Source: Haliscomenobacter sp040403615 (lineage in GTDB: Bacteria; Bacteroidota; Bacteroidia; Chitinophagales; Saprospiraceae). Taken from it: a stretch of DNA of 64,000 bases. Of this stretch, positions 8,377 to 17,639 are shown piece after piece. Within the stretch, counting starts at the first letter, position 1, and each line of letters opens with the position of its first letter. The stretch is from NCBI RefSeq assembly GCF_040403615.1, contig NZ_JBBAKG010000010.1, forward strand, positions 1 to 64,000. The letters run 5' to 3'. The translations under genes were made by a program, and so were the position numbers. A model generated the notes under the pieces. The model saw nothing but the letters and a program-made list of their open reading frames with translations, had not been told where the DNA came from and ran no database searches.

Positions 8377-9169
8377 CCTTCTTCGGAATGATCGCTGATC
8401 CAATTTTTCGCAACATCCTCATCCGCAACGCCAGGGGCAATACATTGTTCAACAAGATCATAATCTGGTTGACTACTCCTGGAATGATGATGCGTTTGCC
8501 ACGCAGCAGGCCATTGATCGCAATGGGGGCTACCTGGTGTGGAAACATCACGACCAGTTTGGCCTTGGGTCCGCTGCGCTGAATGCGTTTGAGGCCATCC
8601 TCGTTGGTAACTACCGGCCCAGGGCACAAGGTACTTACGCTGATGCTGGTATCGGCCAATTCTTCGCGCAAGGAGAGCGAAAATGCCGTCACAAAATGCT
8701 TGGTAGAAGTGTAGGCCGCTTTAAAAGGCATCGGCATCAAACCTTCCATGCTGCTGGTATTGAGGATATATGCTTGTTTTTGCTGCTTCAGGTGCGGTAA
8801 AAAATGATAGGTCAGTTCAAACGGCACCTGGTTGTTGAGGCGCAACATGGTTTGGTAAACGACCAACGGAACCCGTTCCATGATGTCGCCTTTTCCAAAC
8901 CCCGCATTGTTGATGAGCATGTCTACGCTGTAGCCATTTTCCTGGCTCCAATTGTATACCTGCAAAGGTGCATCGGGGGCCGTCAGGTCAATGCCCAGAG
9001 GATGTACCTCCACCTGGTATTTTTGGGCAATTTCGGTAGCTGCGGTTTGCAACTCCGGCCCTTCCAATGCCACCATCAAAATATTGCGGCCCCTTTGGGC
9101 GCATTCTTCTGCCAACGCACGGCCAATGCCCATGCTGGCACCAGTAATGAGTGTGAATTTCTTTTCCAT
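8369..9169 (-). CDS. short-chain dehydrogenase/reductase (SDR)
   Basis: A 266-residue classical SDR. It has the NAD(P)-binding TGASMGIG loop near the start, NNAGFG, the active-site Ser in LNTSSMEG and the YTSTK (YxxxK) catalytic pair, followed by CPGPVVT. The frame is open far upstream to 9670, but that extension is the flippase gene read in another frame; the start at 9169 (MEKKFTLITG) gives the family-typical N-terminus. It is the last gene of a three-gene operon, 2 bp after the flippase stop. Substrate unknown; the C-terminus (about residues 225-260) is hydrophobic, suggesting a membrane-associated lipid substrate. Confidence 0.85.
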   Translation of the reverse strand: MEKKFTLITGASMGIGRALAEECAQRGRNILMVALEGPELQTAATEIAQKYQVEVHPLGIDLTAPDAPLQVYNWSQENGYSVDMLINNAGFGKGDIMERVPLVVYQTMLRLNNQVPFELTYHFLPHLKQQKQAYILNTSSMEGLMPMPFKAAYTSTKHFVTAFSLSLREELADTSISVSTLCPGPVVTNEDGLKRIQRSGPKAKLVVMFPHQVAPIAINGLLRGKRIIIPGVVNQIMILLNNVLPLALRMRMLRKIGSAIIPKKEV

Positions 9170-9171
9170 AG

Positions 9172-10668
9172 TTAACTCTTCCGCCCCAGCAGGCGCAGAA
9201 CCAGTGGTTTTTCGATCCAAATAATGGCCACAAAATAAGCAAGGAGTATGACAAAATTGATGCTCAATATCACCATCAAGTTGTCTTTTGCCCAATAACG
9301 CACCACTTCGCTCAATCCATATGCCAGGATTGCGAGCAACAGATAAGCCACCATCCGCCCCAACGGATATTTGATGGGATGGTATATTTGACCCGCCCAA
9401 TAGCTGGTAACGGTCATGAATACATAGCAAACCAGAGCCGTCCAGGCTGGTGCATAGTAACTGAAACCTTGTTTGATGAGCACCACATTCAGCACGATGG
9501 TGATCAGCGACCCGCCTAGCGCAATCCATCCGCCCACCGCAGTGCGATCCACAAGTTTGTACCAAATCGAAAAGGTGGTAAAAAGACCCAAAAACAAATT
9601 GGCCAATAGCAAAACCGGTACCGTCGCTAAACCCTCGCGGAAGCTTTTTCCCAAAAACAAACCCACCCAATCAATGTTCAGCATGATGCCCAGGAAAGCA
9701 ACACAACTGACCAATGTAAAGGCTTGCGCTACCTGACCATACACTCTTTCCGAACCTTTTTCATTGGCATTGCGAAAAAAGAAAGGCTCCGCGGCGTAAT
9801 TGAAGGCCTGGGTAAAAAGATTCATCATTACCGGGATTTTGGTGGCGGCTGAATAGACGCCCCCATCGGCCAGATTGGATTTCAGGTTGCCACTTCCCAG
9901 GTATTTCAATAAGGGCGTGCCGATCAGCTGATTGATCACTCCCGCCACGCCTGCAATGATCAACGGGAAGGAATAGCGCAACATTTGTCGGAGTAAAACC
10001 CAATCCAGCGGCATGCTGATGCGGAAATAACTGGGCAAGACCTGAAGCACATTCACGGCGCTGCCCACTACATTGGCCAGAAACACATCGGCCACCATAT
10101 TGTCTTTGAAATGCAGAATTTGCAACCACTGCCAGGCCGGTTGTTGCTCCAGTACCGGACAGAAATACAGGTAAAAAAACACCAAAATCACATTGACGAT
10201 CACGTTGGTCAACTTGATGCCCATGAAGCGCAAGGGCCGGTTGGCAAATCGCAGGCGTGCAAAAGGGATGGCGGTAAGGGTATCCAAGGCCAGGATCAAA
10301 ATCAATGTGACGATGAATTCAGGATGATCGGGATACTGCTGAAAGTTGGCAATTGGCTGCACCAAAAAAAGGGCGATCGTGGTAAACAGCAGCGTAGAAC
10401 CCAACAGAAATAAAGTGGCGGTAGAAAAAGCCCTAGGGGCATCCTCTGATTTTTGCGCGTAGCGAAAATAAGCAGTTTCCAGGCGGTAAGTCAGCAGGAT
10501 ATTGAACAGGGCTACATAAGAATACAAATCGCTAAAAATCCCGTAATCGGCTTTGCTGAGTATCCGAGTCAGAAACGGGGTGAGCAACACAAAATTGAGC
10601 AAGCGCGGCAAAATGCTACTCATGCCATATATTGCTGTTTCTCCAGCCAATTTCTTGATTAAACTCAT
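9172..10668 (-). CDS. Wzx/MATE-like polysaccharide flippase (oligosaccharide exporter)
   Basis: A 498-residue protein with about 12-14 predicted transmembrane segments spread over its length. The N-terminus (MSLIKKLAGETAIYGMSSIL, then LNFVLLTPFLTRILS) is typical of the polysaccharide-biosynthesis flippase family. Such proteins move undecaprenyl- or other lipid-linked glycans across the inner membrane. I chose 10668 because this is the family start; the frame is open to 10722 and would overlap the upstream gene. It lies 22 bp after a sugar-kinase/RapZ fusion and 2 bp before an SDR gene, which suggests a role with cell-envelope sugars. Confidence 0.82.
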   Translation of the reverse strand: MSLIKKLAGETAIYGMSSILPRLLNFVLLTPFLTRILSKADYGIFSDLYSYVALFNILLTYRLETAYFRYAQKSEDAPRAFSTATLFLLGSTLLFTTIALFLVQPIANFQQYPDHPEFIVTLILILALDTLTAIPFARLRFANRPLRFMGIKLTNVIVNVILVFFYLYFCPVLEQQPAWQWLQILHFKDNMVADVFLANVVGSAVNVLQVLPSYFRISMPLDWVLLRQMLRYSFPLIIAGVAGVINQLIGTPLLKYLGSGNLKSNLADGGVYSAATKIPVMMNLFTQAFNYAAEPFFFRNANEKGSERVYGQVAQAFTLVSCVAFLGIMLNIDWVGLFLGKSFREGLATVPVLLLANLFLGLFTTFSIWYKLVDRTAVGGWIALGGSLITIVLNVVLIKQGFSYYAPAWTALVCYVFMTVTSYWAGQIYHPIKYPLGRMVAYLLLAILAYGLSEVVRYWAKDNLMVILSINFVILLAYFVAIIWIEKPLVLRLLGRKS

Positions 10669-10690
10669 GGTTTCGCGCGTATATGCTGGT

Positions 10691-12157
10691 TTAGTTCTCC
10701 CAGTTTTTTTTCTCCTGCTCAATGTGGTGCAACACTACCCTGACGCCGTATTTTTCCTTCAAATGCTTGGCTAGCGTGTCTGCGGCATAAACCGAACGGT
10801 GCTGCCCGCCAGTACAGCCAAAATTGACCGTCAGGTTGGTGAAGCTGCGTTCGATGTAGTCTTCTACTGCGGCATCGACAATTCGGCACACATTGTGGAG
10901 GTACTCGTCCATGGTGCTGTGCTGCTTCAGGAAATTGATGACCGATTCGTCTCTGCCCGTCAGTTTTTTGTACGGCTCGTACCGCCCAGGATTGTGAAGA
11001 AACCGACAATCAAAGACAAAGCCGCCACCGTTGCCGCTGTTGTCTTCAGGAATGCCACTGGCGTGGTACGAAAAACTGTTGATGCCCACAGTAAGCAAAC
11101 TGGTACTGCTCTTGATTTTATTGAAAGGTTCGAATTTCTTGGAATCGAGAATGCGTTGCAGTGCTTCGCGCAGGTGGGGCAATTCGATGGGCAATTGCCA
11201 GTTTTCCAACAAGCCTTTGATGTTGCGCAAGGCGTGGGGAATGCTTTTCAAAAAATGCTCCTTGCGCTCAAACAAACCCCGGAAGCCATATGCCCCCAAC
11301 ACCTGGATGTTGCGAATCAACACGTAGCCGTTGTAATGCTCCACAAAAGTATCCGGGTTGATGGGCGTCAGTTCTCCCGCTACCTTTATATAGTGGTGTA
11401 GAATTTCCTGGCGGATGTCTGTTGGAATATTGGCCTTGGCCTGGTACAGCAACGACGCCAAATCATATTGCAAAGCGCCACGCCGTCCGCCCTGGTAATC
11501 GATAAAATAAGGCTCCCCGCTTTTGATCATGATGTTGCGCGACTGAAAATCGCGAAACATGAAGTATTGATCATCGGCAGTAAGGAGGTAATCTGCCAGC
11601 GCATGAAAGTCTTTTTCGAGGGCTTGCTCGTCAAAGCGCACTTTGGTGAGCATCAGGAAATGGTACTTGAAGTAATTCAGGTCCCAAAACATTGATTCCT
11701 TGTCGAATGAAGGTTTGGGGTAGCTGTGCGTATAATCCAGATCCTTGCCCCCAATGATTTGCAGCCGCGCCAGTTGCTCCACTACCCGCTTGTAAATCTG
11801 GGCGAGGTAATCCGGAAAATAATCATCCGTTTGTAGCAAAAAGCTGTACAAAGTTGTAGAACCCAAATCTTCCTGCAAATATACCTTGGCATTTAAATCG
11901 GCCATATAAACTTCAGGAACAGGCAGCGATTTGCCGTGAAAATGGCGACTGTACTCCAAAAAAGCCTTGCTTTCTTTATCGTTGGGGCTGTAGGTGCCAA
12001 TCGCAGCACGTTCGAGGCCTTGTAAACGGTAATAGATGCGTTCGGAGCCTGAGGGAGCCAAAGGCAGTATCAAAGTTGGGCTTTCTCCAGCCCAGTTTTC
12101 GTACAATTCTGCTAGTGCAGCTTCTATTTTTTGTGGCGTCATTCCAATGCGTTTCAC
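10691..12157 (-). CDS. fusion of an APH/AmgK-like sugar kinase with a RapZ C-terminal domain
   Basis: A 488-residue two-domain protein. Residues about 1-330 are an aminoglycoside-phosphotransferase-type kinase: the catalytic loop reads FRDFQSRNIM (Asp203, Asn208) and the metal-binding segment FIDYQGGRRG (Asp220) followed by YDLASLLYQAK, an arrangement close to the anomeric amino-sugar kinase AmgK. Residues about 355-488 are the C-terminal domain of RapZ, with the signature GCTGGQHRSV at about 447-456; in Escherichia coli this domain senses glucosamine-6-phosphate. The RapZ N-terminal P-loop domain is absent. Membership of the cell-wall amino-sugar pathway is inferred from both halves. It heads an operon with a flippase and an SDR. 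Confidence 0.82.
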   Translation of the reverse strand: MKRIGMTPQKIEAALAELYENWAGESPTLILPLAPSGSERIYYRLQGLERAAIGTYSPNDKESKAFLEYSRHFHGKSLPVPEVYMADLNAKVYLQEDLGSTTLYSFLLQTDDYFPDYLAQIYKRVVEQLARLQIIGGKDLDYTHSYPKPSFDKESMFWDLNYFKYHFLMLTKVRFDEQALEKDFHALADYLLTADDQYFMFRDFQSRNIMIKSGEPYFIDYQGGRRGALQYDLASLLYQAKANIPTDIRQEILHHYIKVAGELTPINPDTFVEHYNGYVLIRNIQVLGAYGFRGLFERKEHFLKSIPHALRNIKGLLENWQLPIELPHLREALQRILDSKKFEPFNKIKSSTSLLTVGINSFSYHASGIPEDNSGNGGGFVFDCRFLHNPGRYEPYKKLTGRDESVINFLKQHSTMDEYLHNVCRIVDAAVEDYIERSFTNLTVNFGCTGGQHRSVYAADTLAKHLKEKYGVRVVLHHIEQEKKNWEN

Positions 12158-12269
12158 AACATTTGCCGCAAAGCTAAAAAAAATACGCTGATTTTCGATG
12201 CTTCTTCCCTGCTAGTCCTACCTGATGTGCGGTAGTTGTTAAAAAAATACATTAAATATTTATTTAAAC

Positions 12270-12300
12270 TTGATTATTTTAGAAATAGATTTTATCTTTG
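12270..12300 (+). promoter_or_regulatory. Bacteroidota-type promoter upstream of a long leader
   Basis: TTG at 12270-12272 and TATCTTTG (TAnnTTTG) at 12293-12300 are separated by 20 bp, the expected spacing. The surrounding DNA is AT-rich. The next start codon is 469 bp downstream. Confidence 0.65.
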
Positions 12301-12768
12301 TAGCATATCAAGTAATCATATTGAATTCGTAATCACTTAGAGTATTATTGAACAAGAATTTATCGGGAAGCAACACTCCGAATCTAATCACTACGCTTTT
12401 TTCACACCTGTTTTAATTTCCCAATTTTCTTTCGATTCAATTGTATTTCGAACTTTTCAAGAGCTTATTCTATCTACATTCTATTTCTGATGCTTGAGGT
12501 TTGTCAAGGTTTTTGACAAGCCAATACTTGTTTATCCCCCCTTAGCATTCAGATCAGCATTATTTATTCAGGCTATTACATTTTTAAATTGGAATTGCAT
12601 CAACTGGAAAATCACCAGTCTTTGATGCAAGTAGACTTGCTTTTGCAATTCTCAATCGCTTTTATTTTCAAGGGCATTTGGTATAGATTAAACCCTATAT
12701 CAACCTGGCAGCGCTATGCCCTTTGACAATATTCATTTTTGGCATCAACAAATTTAAATTATAAAACC
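12301..12768 (+). other. long structured leader or unannotated small RNA region
   Basis: No coding frame is credible here. The region holds at least two hairpins: TTGTCAA / TTGACAA at about 12500-12518, and a nested one in which TTGCATCAA (12595-12603) pairs with TTGATGCAA (12622-12630) around an inner CTGG/CCAG stem. It could be the 5' leader of the next gene or a separate RNA. The part from 12158 to 12269 shows nothing beyond AT-rich DNA. Confidence 0.45.
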
Positions 12769-13998
12769 ATGAAGAAACTATTAATTGCCATTTTGTGTAT
12801 GGTGGCACTTGGTGTTGTAAAACCCTTGCAAGCCCAAATCACAAAAGACTATGAGTCTTTGTTTAAAAGTCTGAGTAAGTCTGAAAAAGTTCAACTTCTT
12901 GCCGACTTAAGGGGCATCATCGAGGGTGTTCAAAAAGGCGATGAGCTACAAATTGACCTTTTTGAAGACTTAAAGGCAGGAATCCCTACTGCCAATCCAA
13001 CTGCAGGTATCGACTCTATTTTGCAGGTCTGGAAAGCTGGTCGTTCTATCCTTGAGGGTTTCTTGACTGATGTTCCTGCTAATGACGCAGAGACCATTAA
13101 GAAAGGATTGGATCGGGTAGATGCTGGCTGGGTTGATAATTTGACGACCTTGCAATCCGGGTTTGACAAATACCGTGACAGTTTGAAGGTTGACAAAGCT
13201 GCATTGGCTGAAGCAGAAGCAAGTTACAGTGCGTCATCGACTGAAGCCATTGATGCACTATCTGTTCTGTATCAAAACTATGTAGATGTATTATTGAAAA
13301 CATCCAACAATTCCAATGAACGGTCTTTTGGTCAAGTTGCCAATTCTCTCTTAAATGATTTTGGCGCCCTTGAAGTAGGTGCAGGTTTTCAATCTTTGTT
13401 CGCCACTTATTATGACGAAGCTCCTGATAGTACCACTGCAACTCTGATCAGAGTAGGAACCGCTCCCAACTACAACAAGCTTTGGGGAGCAGAATGGGAG
13501 GCTTGGGCTTCTTTTAAAATGAACGGAACCAACCCTAATGGTGGTGAAAACGGAGGCAGCAGCCGAACCGGATTTCAATCCCTGTTAGCTGGGGGTAGTG
13601 TTTCATTTCAGTATCGTCCAGAAATACCGTTTACGAATGGTGTAATGCGCTTGATCACAGGTGTCGGTACGTCTGTACAAGCCTATATGCCTGCACGCAT
13701 CAACCAAAACAAGCCACAGTCCTTGAACAATAAGGGCAAAACTACAGGTATTGGCCCAGACGTAAGATTGGGTTTTGCAGTGACTACGTCTAAGGTGAAT
13801 TTCTATGGTTATTCCAGTGTAAGTAAAGGCTTCGTAGCTCGCTGTCCTGATTTTACATACAATGGTTTTCAGACTGTTACAGGGATTCAATGGCAATCAT
13901 TGCACTTGCGGCTTTTGCACGGATCATCAAGTTGGGCTGAAAACCAAGACCGTACCGCCAAGTACAATGAAGTTTCTTTTAATGTACGTATAAAATAG
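12769..13998 (+). CDS. secreted or outer-membrane protein, unknown function
   Basis: A 409-residue protein with a clear Sec signal peptide (MKKLLIAILCMVALGVVKPL, cleavage after about QAQ). Residues 25-215 look helical, with acidic and amphipathic stretches (KSLSKSEKVQLLADLRGII). From about 230 on, alternating short strands with aromatic ends (GAEWEAWASFKMNG, AGGSVSFQYRP, VRLGFAVTTSKVNFYG, EVSFNVRIK) suggest an outer-membrane beta-barrel or beta-rich domain. I do not recognise a family. The start is set by the signal peptide, not by the longer frame to 12739. It is a single gene followed by a strong terminator, with a long leader upstream. Confidence 0.65.
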   Translation: MKKLLIAILCMVALGVVKPLQAQITKDYESLFKSLSKSEKVQLLADLRGIIEGVQKGDELQIDLFEDLKAGIPTANPTAGIDSILQVWKAGRSILEGFLTDVPANDAETIKKGLDRVDAGWVDNLTTLQSGFDKYRDSLKVDKAALAEAEASYSASSTEAIDALSVLYQNYVDVLLKTSNNSNERSFGQVANSLLNDFGALEVGAGFQSLFATYYDEAPDSTTATLIRVGTAPNYNKLWGAEWEAWASFKMNGTNPNGGENGGSSRTGFQSLLAGGSVSFQYRPEIPFTNGVMRLITGVGTSVQAYMPARINQNKPQSLNNKGKTTGIGPDVRLGFAVTTSKVNFYGYSSVSKGFVARCPDFTYNGFQTVTGIQWQSLHLRLLHGSSSWAENQDRTAKYNEVSFNVRIK

Positions 13999-14025
13999 TA
14001 CGTTTACAATTGAATAGACATACAC

Positions 14026-14068
14026 AAAAAGGGGTTGAAGAAAATGTTTCTTCAACCCTTTTTTTTAT
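14026..14068. terminator. strong bidirectional intrinsic terminator
   Basis: GGGTTGAAGAAA (14032-14043) pairs perfectly with TTTCTTCAACCC (14047-14058) across a 3-nt loop, flanked by an A run on the left and a T run on the right. It can end both the plus-strand secreted-protein transcript and the minus-strand polysaccharide operon, whose last stop is at 14065. Confidence 0.88.
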
Positions 14069-16494
14069 TTGAGTTTCAATCGTCTTTTGATGCTTTTCCA
14101 ACTCCAGCGGCGGCGAGGGGTCTCTTTGTCAAAATACTCGCTCCCGTACCCATAGCCATAACCTTGACCATAAGATGAACTGTAACCGTAACCGTAGCCA
14201 TAACCATAGCCAGCCCTGGCTTTAAGTCCGTTGAGTACTACTCCTACTTGCGGCAATTTTTTATTGCTGTAAATATCCTGAATCATGCGCAAGAAAGGGG
14301 TACGGCTCATACCAAATCGCGTAACGATAATGGTTTGATCAATATGCTGATTGAGCAGCAGGGCATCGGTTACCAAACCAATTGGAGCGGTATCCACGAT
14401 GATGTATTCATAGCGCTTGCGGAGCTCGATAAACAATTGACGGGTGGTATCACTCATCAACAACTCGGCGGGGTTAGGTGGAATCGGCCCACAATCCAGG
14501 TAATCGACCATCGGATTGTCTGGCAAAGGTTTGATGATTTCGTCAAGCGTAGCCTGACCCACCAGGTAGTTGGTTACCCCCGTTTCTGATTGTACCCCGG
14601 TGAGGTAACGACTGAGCTTTGGCTTGCGGATGTCCAAACCAAGCAAAAGGGTTTTTTGCCCCGAAAGAGAAATACTAATGCCTAGATTGATGGTGATAAA
14701 ACTTTTGCCTTCTCCACTTACACTGGAACTCACCAAAATGACTTTCTTGGATTCTCCCTTGGCCAAATATTGCAAATTGGTACGCAGCATCCGAAACATC
14801 TCTGCTATTGCCGAGCGACTACTTTGGCTGACTACGATGGATTTTCCAGCAGATGATTGCATAATACCCCCCAAAAACGGTGCATTGGTATGCCGTTTGA
14901 TATCCGATTCATCGTACACCCGATTGTTGAAATAGTCGAACATAAAAGCGATGATGCCTGGAATCAAGAATCCCATAAACAAATACAGGGTATAAGTACG
15001 GCGGCTATCGGGAGAAACCAGCCCCAATCCAACTGGAGGATTGAGTGTGCGCGTATTGGACACTTGAGCGGCTACACTCAACGCGGTTTCTTCTCTTTTT
15101 TGCAATAAAAACAGGAAGAGTTGCTCTTTGATCTGTTGTTGTCGAAGTATTTGCAGCAATTCCCTTTCGTAAGTTGGAATGGCATTGATTTTTCGCTGAA
15201 TGGGTGCCAATCGCTGGGCTACCCGGTTACGGCGCTCGTTGAGTTCGCGCCGGATCACGACAAAATTGTCCAACATGGGCGCACGCAATTCTTCCAATTT
15301 TTTATCCAGTGCTTTTACCGCAGGATTGGAAGCACTGGCCGTCACAATCAGTGAGCTCCGTTCCTGAAGTAACTCATTGTAAGCTTTGATGGTTTCCGAG
15401 GCTGCGCTATTGGCCAGCAACTCCGAACTGAGCGGCAACGCTCGATAGCGTCCGGCAGGGTCATTGACTTGCTTCTCTATGGCATTGAGCATGCTGAGTC
15501 GCAGGTCTAGTTCCATCATTTGTTCATCGGCAGATGAGACCTTGGTCAAGTATTCACTCGCTTTGCTTTCAATGGCTACGGGCAAATCCCTGCTGCGTTT
15601 ATACCCTTCTACATCTTTTTCTACACTATAGAGCTCTTTGGTGATAAACCCTAATCGTTCATCAATGAATTGGAGCGTTTTGCGACCCGACTCGTTTTTG
15701 ATTTCAATTTGACTGTGGTCAAATTCAGACACCAGCGTTTTAAACAAGTCGATGCATTTTTCAGCAACCGGGTCGCGCATACTCAGGTTGAGCACATTTG
15801 AGCCAGGTACAGGCTGAATAACCAATTTGTTGGCATAATCAGCAGCAGTGGTCTCTGGGTAACTGATCCGAATCAAAAATTCGGTACCGGGAAGCGTACT
15901 GGATCGGCGTTGCAATACATACTGGATTTGGTTGAGTACAAAAGGTGTATCGTAATGACAAGTCAGGGTGTCATTTTCACCTTTTACCAAAATGAAATCA
16001 TAGTCATTGAGGGTTCTTAGTCGAATCGAAGAGCCATAAGAGAGCACCCTGGGAGCGGCATCTACCAAAACCACTGGACAATTTGGACTGTACATTTCAC
16101 TGGTTTTGACCCGTCCTACCGTAAAGTAAGTGACGTTGAGGTGCAGAGAATCTACCACCCGACGCATCAGGGTAGTCGATTTGAGCACCTGGATCTGGTC
16201 GTCTACATTTGACTCTTGTTCCAGTCCCAGTTTTTCCGTGATGATCTCTTCTGAGATACTGCTTTTGGCGTTGTCTTCCAGCAAGATGCTTCCACCTACC
16301 TGATAAATATTGGTTGCGTAGCGCAAATTCAGCCAGGCGATGCCATAACCGATCATAAGTCCCAACAACAACCAGTACCAATTGCGTAGAAAAAGGAAGA
16401 AAAAATACTTGAGATCCAGCTCTTTATTTCCACTTGGAGTAGAGAGAGAACCATCATTGTTAAAGGGTGCAGATTGTAAAGTGTCCATGGTCAA
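14065..16494 (-). CDS. Wzc-like tyrosine autokinase / polysaccharide co-polymerase
   Basis: An 809-residue inner-membrane protein. The N-terminus has a Wzz-type domain with TM1 at about residues 31-52 (FFFLFLRNWYWLLLGLMIGY), a periplasmic coiled-coil region (about 270-480), and TM2 near 510-530 (LYLFMGFLIPGIIAFMF). The C-terminal BY-kinase has Walker A VSGEGKSF, the A' segment LLLGLDIRKP (first Asp of the usual DxDxR replaced by Gly) and Walker B YIIVDTAP. The tail holds a GYGYGYGYGY run and further Tyr residues, the likely autophosphorylation cluster, then a basic end. It controls chain length and export together with the Wza-like protein and the PHP phosphatase in the same operon. The start overlaps the previous gene by 4 bp. 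Confidence 0.9.
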   Translation of the reverse strand: MTMDTLQSAPFNNDGSLSTPSGNKELDLKYFFFLFLRNWYWLLLGLMIGYGIAWLNLRYATNIYQVGGSILLEDNAKSSISEEIITEKLGLEQESNVDDQIQVLKSTTLMRRVVDSLHLNVTYFTVGRVKTSEMYSPNCPVVLVDAAPRVLSYGSSIRLRTLNDYDFILVKGENDTLTCHYDTPFVLNQIQYVLQRRSSTLPGTEFLIRISYPETTAADYANKLVIQPVPGSNVLNLSMRDPVAEKCIDLFKTLVSEFDHSQIEIKNESGRKTLQFIDERLGFITKELYSVEKDVEGYKRSRDLPVAIESKASEYLTKVSSADEQMMELDLRLSMLNAIEKQVNDPAGRYRALPLSSELLANSAASETIKAYNELLQERSSLIVTASASNPAVKALDKKLEELRAPMLDNFVVIRRELNERRNRVAQRLAPIQRKINAIPTYERELLQILRQQQIKEQLFLFLLQKREETALSVAAQVSNTRTLNPPVGLGLVSPDSRRTYTLYLFMGFLIPGIIAFMFDYFNNRVYDESDIKRHTNAPFLGGIMQSSAGKSIVVSQSSRSAIAEMFRMLRTNLQYLAKGESKKVILVSSSVSGEGKSFITINLGISISLSGQKTLLLGLDIRKPKLSRYLTGVQSETGVTNYLVGQATLDEIIKPLPDNPMVDYLDCGPIPPNPAELLMSDTTRQLFIELRKRYEYIIVDTAPIGLVTDALLLNQHIDQTIIVTRFGMSRTPFLRMIQDIYSNKKLPQVGVVLNGLKARAGYGYGYGYGYSSSYGQGYGYGYGSEYFDKETPRRRWSWKSIKRRLKLK

Positions 16495-17639
16495 AAATAC
16501 GAAAGGTTTACTAATTGAGGTTCAGTATTTACAGTCAATACAGGAAGTATGTGTTGCTTTACCAACACCATAGCACGGCCAATGGCCTGATCCATATCGT
16601 AGTAACAATATTCACCTAGTCGCCCACAAATCAACAAGTTGGGAATTTGTTGGGCTCGTTTTTGATATTGTTTAAAAAGTTTCTGGTTTTGGGAATCAGG
16701 AAAAGGATATTCGTAATGATCAATATCCTGAGGACTAAATGGGGTTTCACGAGTGATTACGGTTCCCTGGATTTGCTGCTGTGCTGCAGTTGGCATCAGG
16801 TGCTTCCACTCCAGGGTTCGGATGTGTTGTCCGGTGTCAAAACTCGGGTTATTCACTTGTCCGCAGGGTTGATACCAGCTTGTTTCGGGTAAAAATTCAT
16901 GCACCCGTTGCTGGCCACGGTACTGCAAACGCCCCAGGTCAAATCCAAAATAAGCATCGATAGGCCCCGTGAAAACCGTAATCGATGCCTTGCCCAATGC
17001 ATCAGCATGCTCCAGATAATCCACGCCAAGATGCACCTCTATCCCTTCCAGCATCTTGAGCATCCAGGCGGCATATCCATCTTCAGGCAATCCTTGCCAG
17101 CGGTGGCGAGGGGTCAAATGTGGGTCATCATCGTGGTGCACTTCAAAACGTTTGGCCAGTGCTGCATCAAGCTGATCAGGCCGTATCCCCCACTGCTTGT
17201 GGGTATAGGGTTTAACAAATTTTTCGTACACCGCTGCCGGCATCATGCGCAAGGCCGCAGCCTCAAAAGTATCGCCGGAAGTGTTTAATCCTTTTGACTT
17301 CGGATTAGACATTGGCCAAAGTCCATTTCTGCGAAGGTACTCACCAGAGACAGGCCAATTTTCGAATTGGCCATCTACCCATGATTTCACAATCGCTTCG
17401 TGCCGATAAAAACGGCCAAAACGCTGCACAAAATCCCAGATGAGCGGGGAACTTGTACGAAAATAATGAGGCCCGTAGGTATGCACCCGAATGCCGCTTT
17501 CGTGCATAAAATCGTGCACATTGCCCCCTACGTGTTCGCGTCGCTCAAATACTTTTACAGGCAAGCCTTGGTCTGCCAGCAACCGGGCCATCGTAGCTCC
17601 GGTCAGTCCTGAACCGACAATGTGGATGGGTAGCATCAA
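16491..17639 (-). CDS. glf: UDP-galactopyranose mutase-like flavoprotein
   Basis: A 382-residue FAD enzyme that should interconvert UDP-galactopyranose and UDP-galactofuranose. The dinucleotide-binding loop VGSGLTGATMARLLADQG is at the N-terminus, followed by FERREHVGGNVHD and VHTYGPHYFRTS, as in Glf proteins, and a C-terminal ICGRLGEYCYYDMDQAIGRA segment typical of the FAD/substrate site. It overlaps both neighbours by 4 bp (ATGA-type coupling), so it is translated together with the export proteins. Its presence implies galactofuranose or a related sugar in the polymer. Confidence 0.85.
   Translation of the reverse strand: MMLPIHIVGSGLTGATMARLLADQGLPVKVFERREHVGGNVHDFMHESGIRVHTYGPHYFRTSSPLIWDFVQRFGRFYRHEAIVKSWVDGQFENWPVSGEYLRRNGLWPMSNPKSKGLNTSGDTFEAAALRMMPAAVYEKFVKPYTHKQWGIRPDQLDAALAKRFEVHHDDDPHLTPRHRWQGLPEDGYAAWMLKMLEGIEVHLGVDYLEHADALGKASITVFTGPIDAYFGFDLGRLQYRGQQRVHEFLPETSWYQPCGQVNNPSFDTGQHIRTLEWKHLMPTAAQQQIQGTVITRETPFSPQDIDHYEYPFPDSQNQKLFKQYQKRAQQIPNLLICGRLGEYCYYDMDQAIGRAMVLVKQHILPVLTVNTEPQLVNLSYF

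Noticed and set aside
9170..9670. N-terminal extension of the SDR reading frame (about 167 residues)
   Set aside because: It overlaps the flippase gene in another frame, is not similar to SDR proteins, and a family-typical start exists at 9169.
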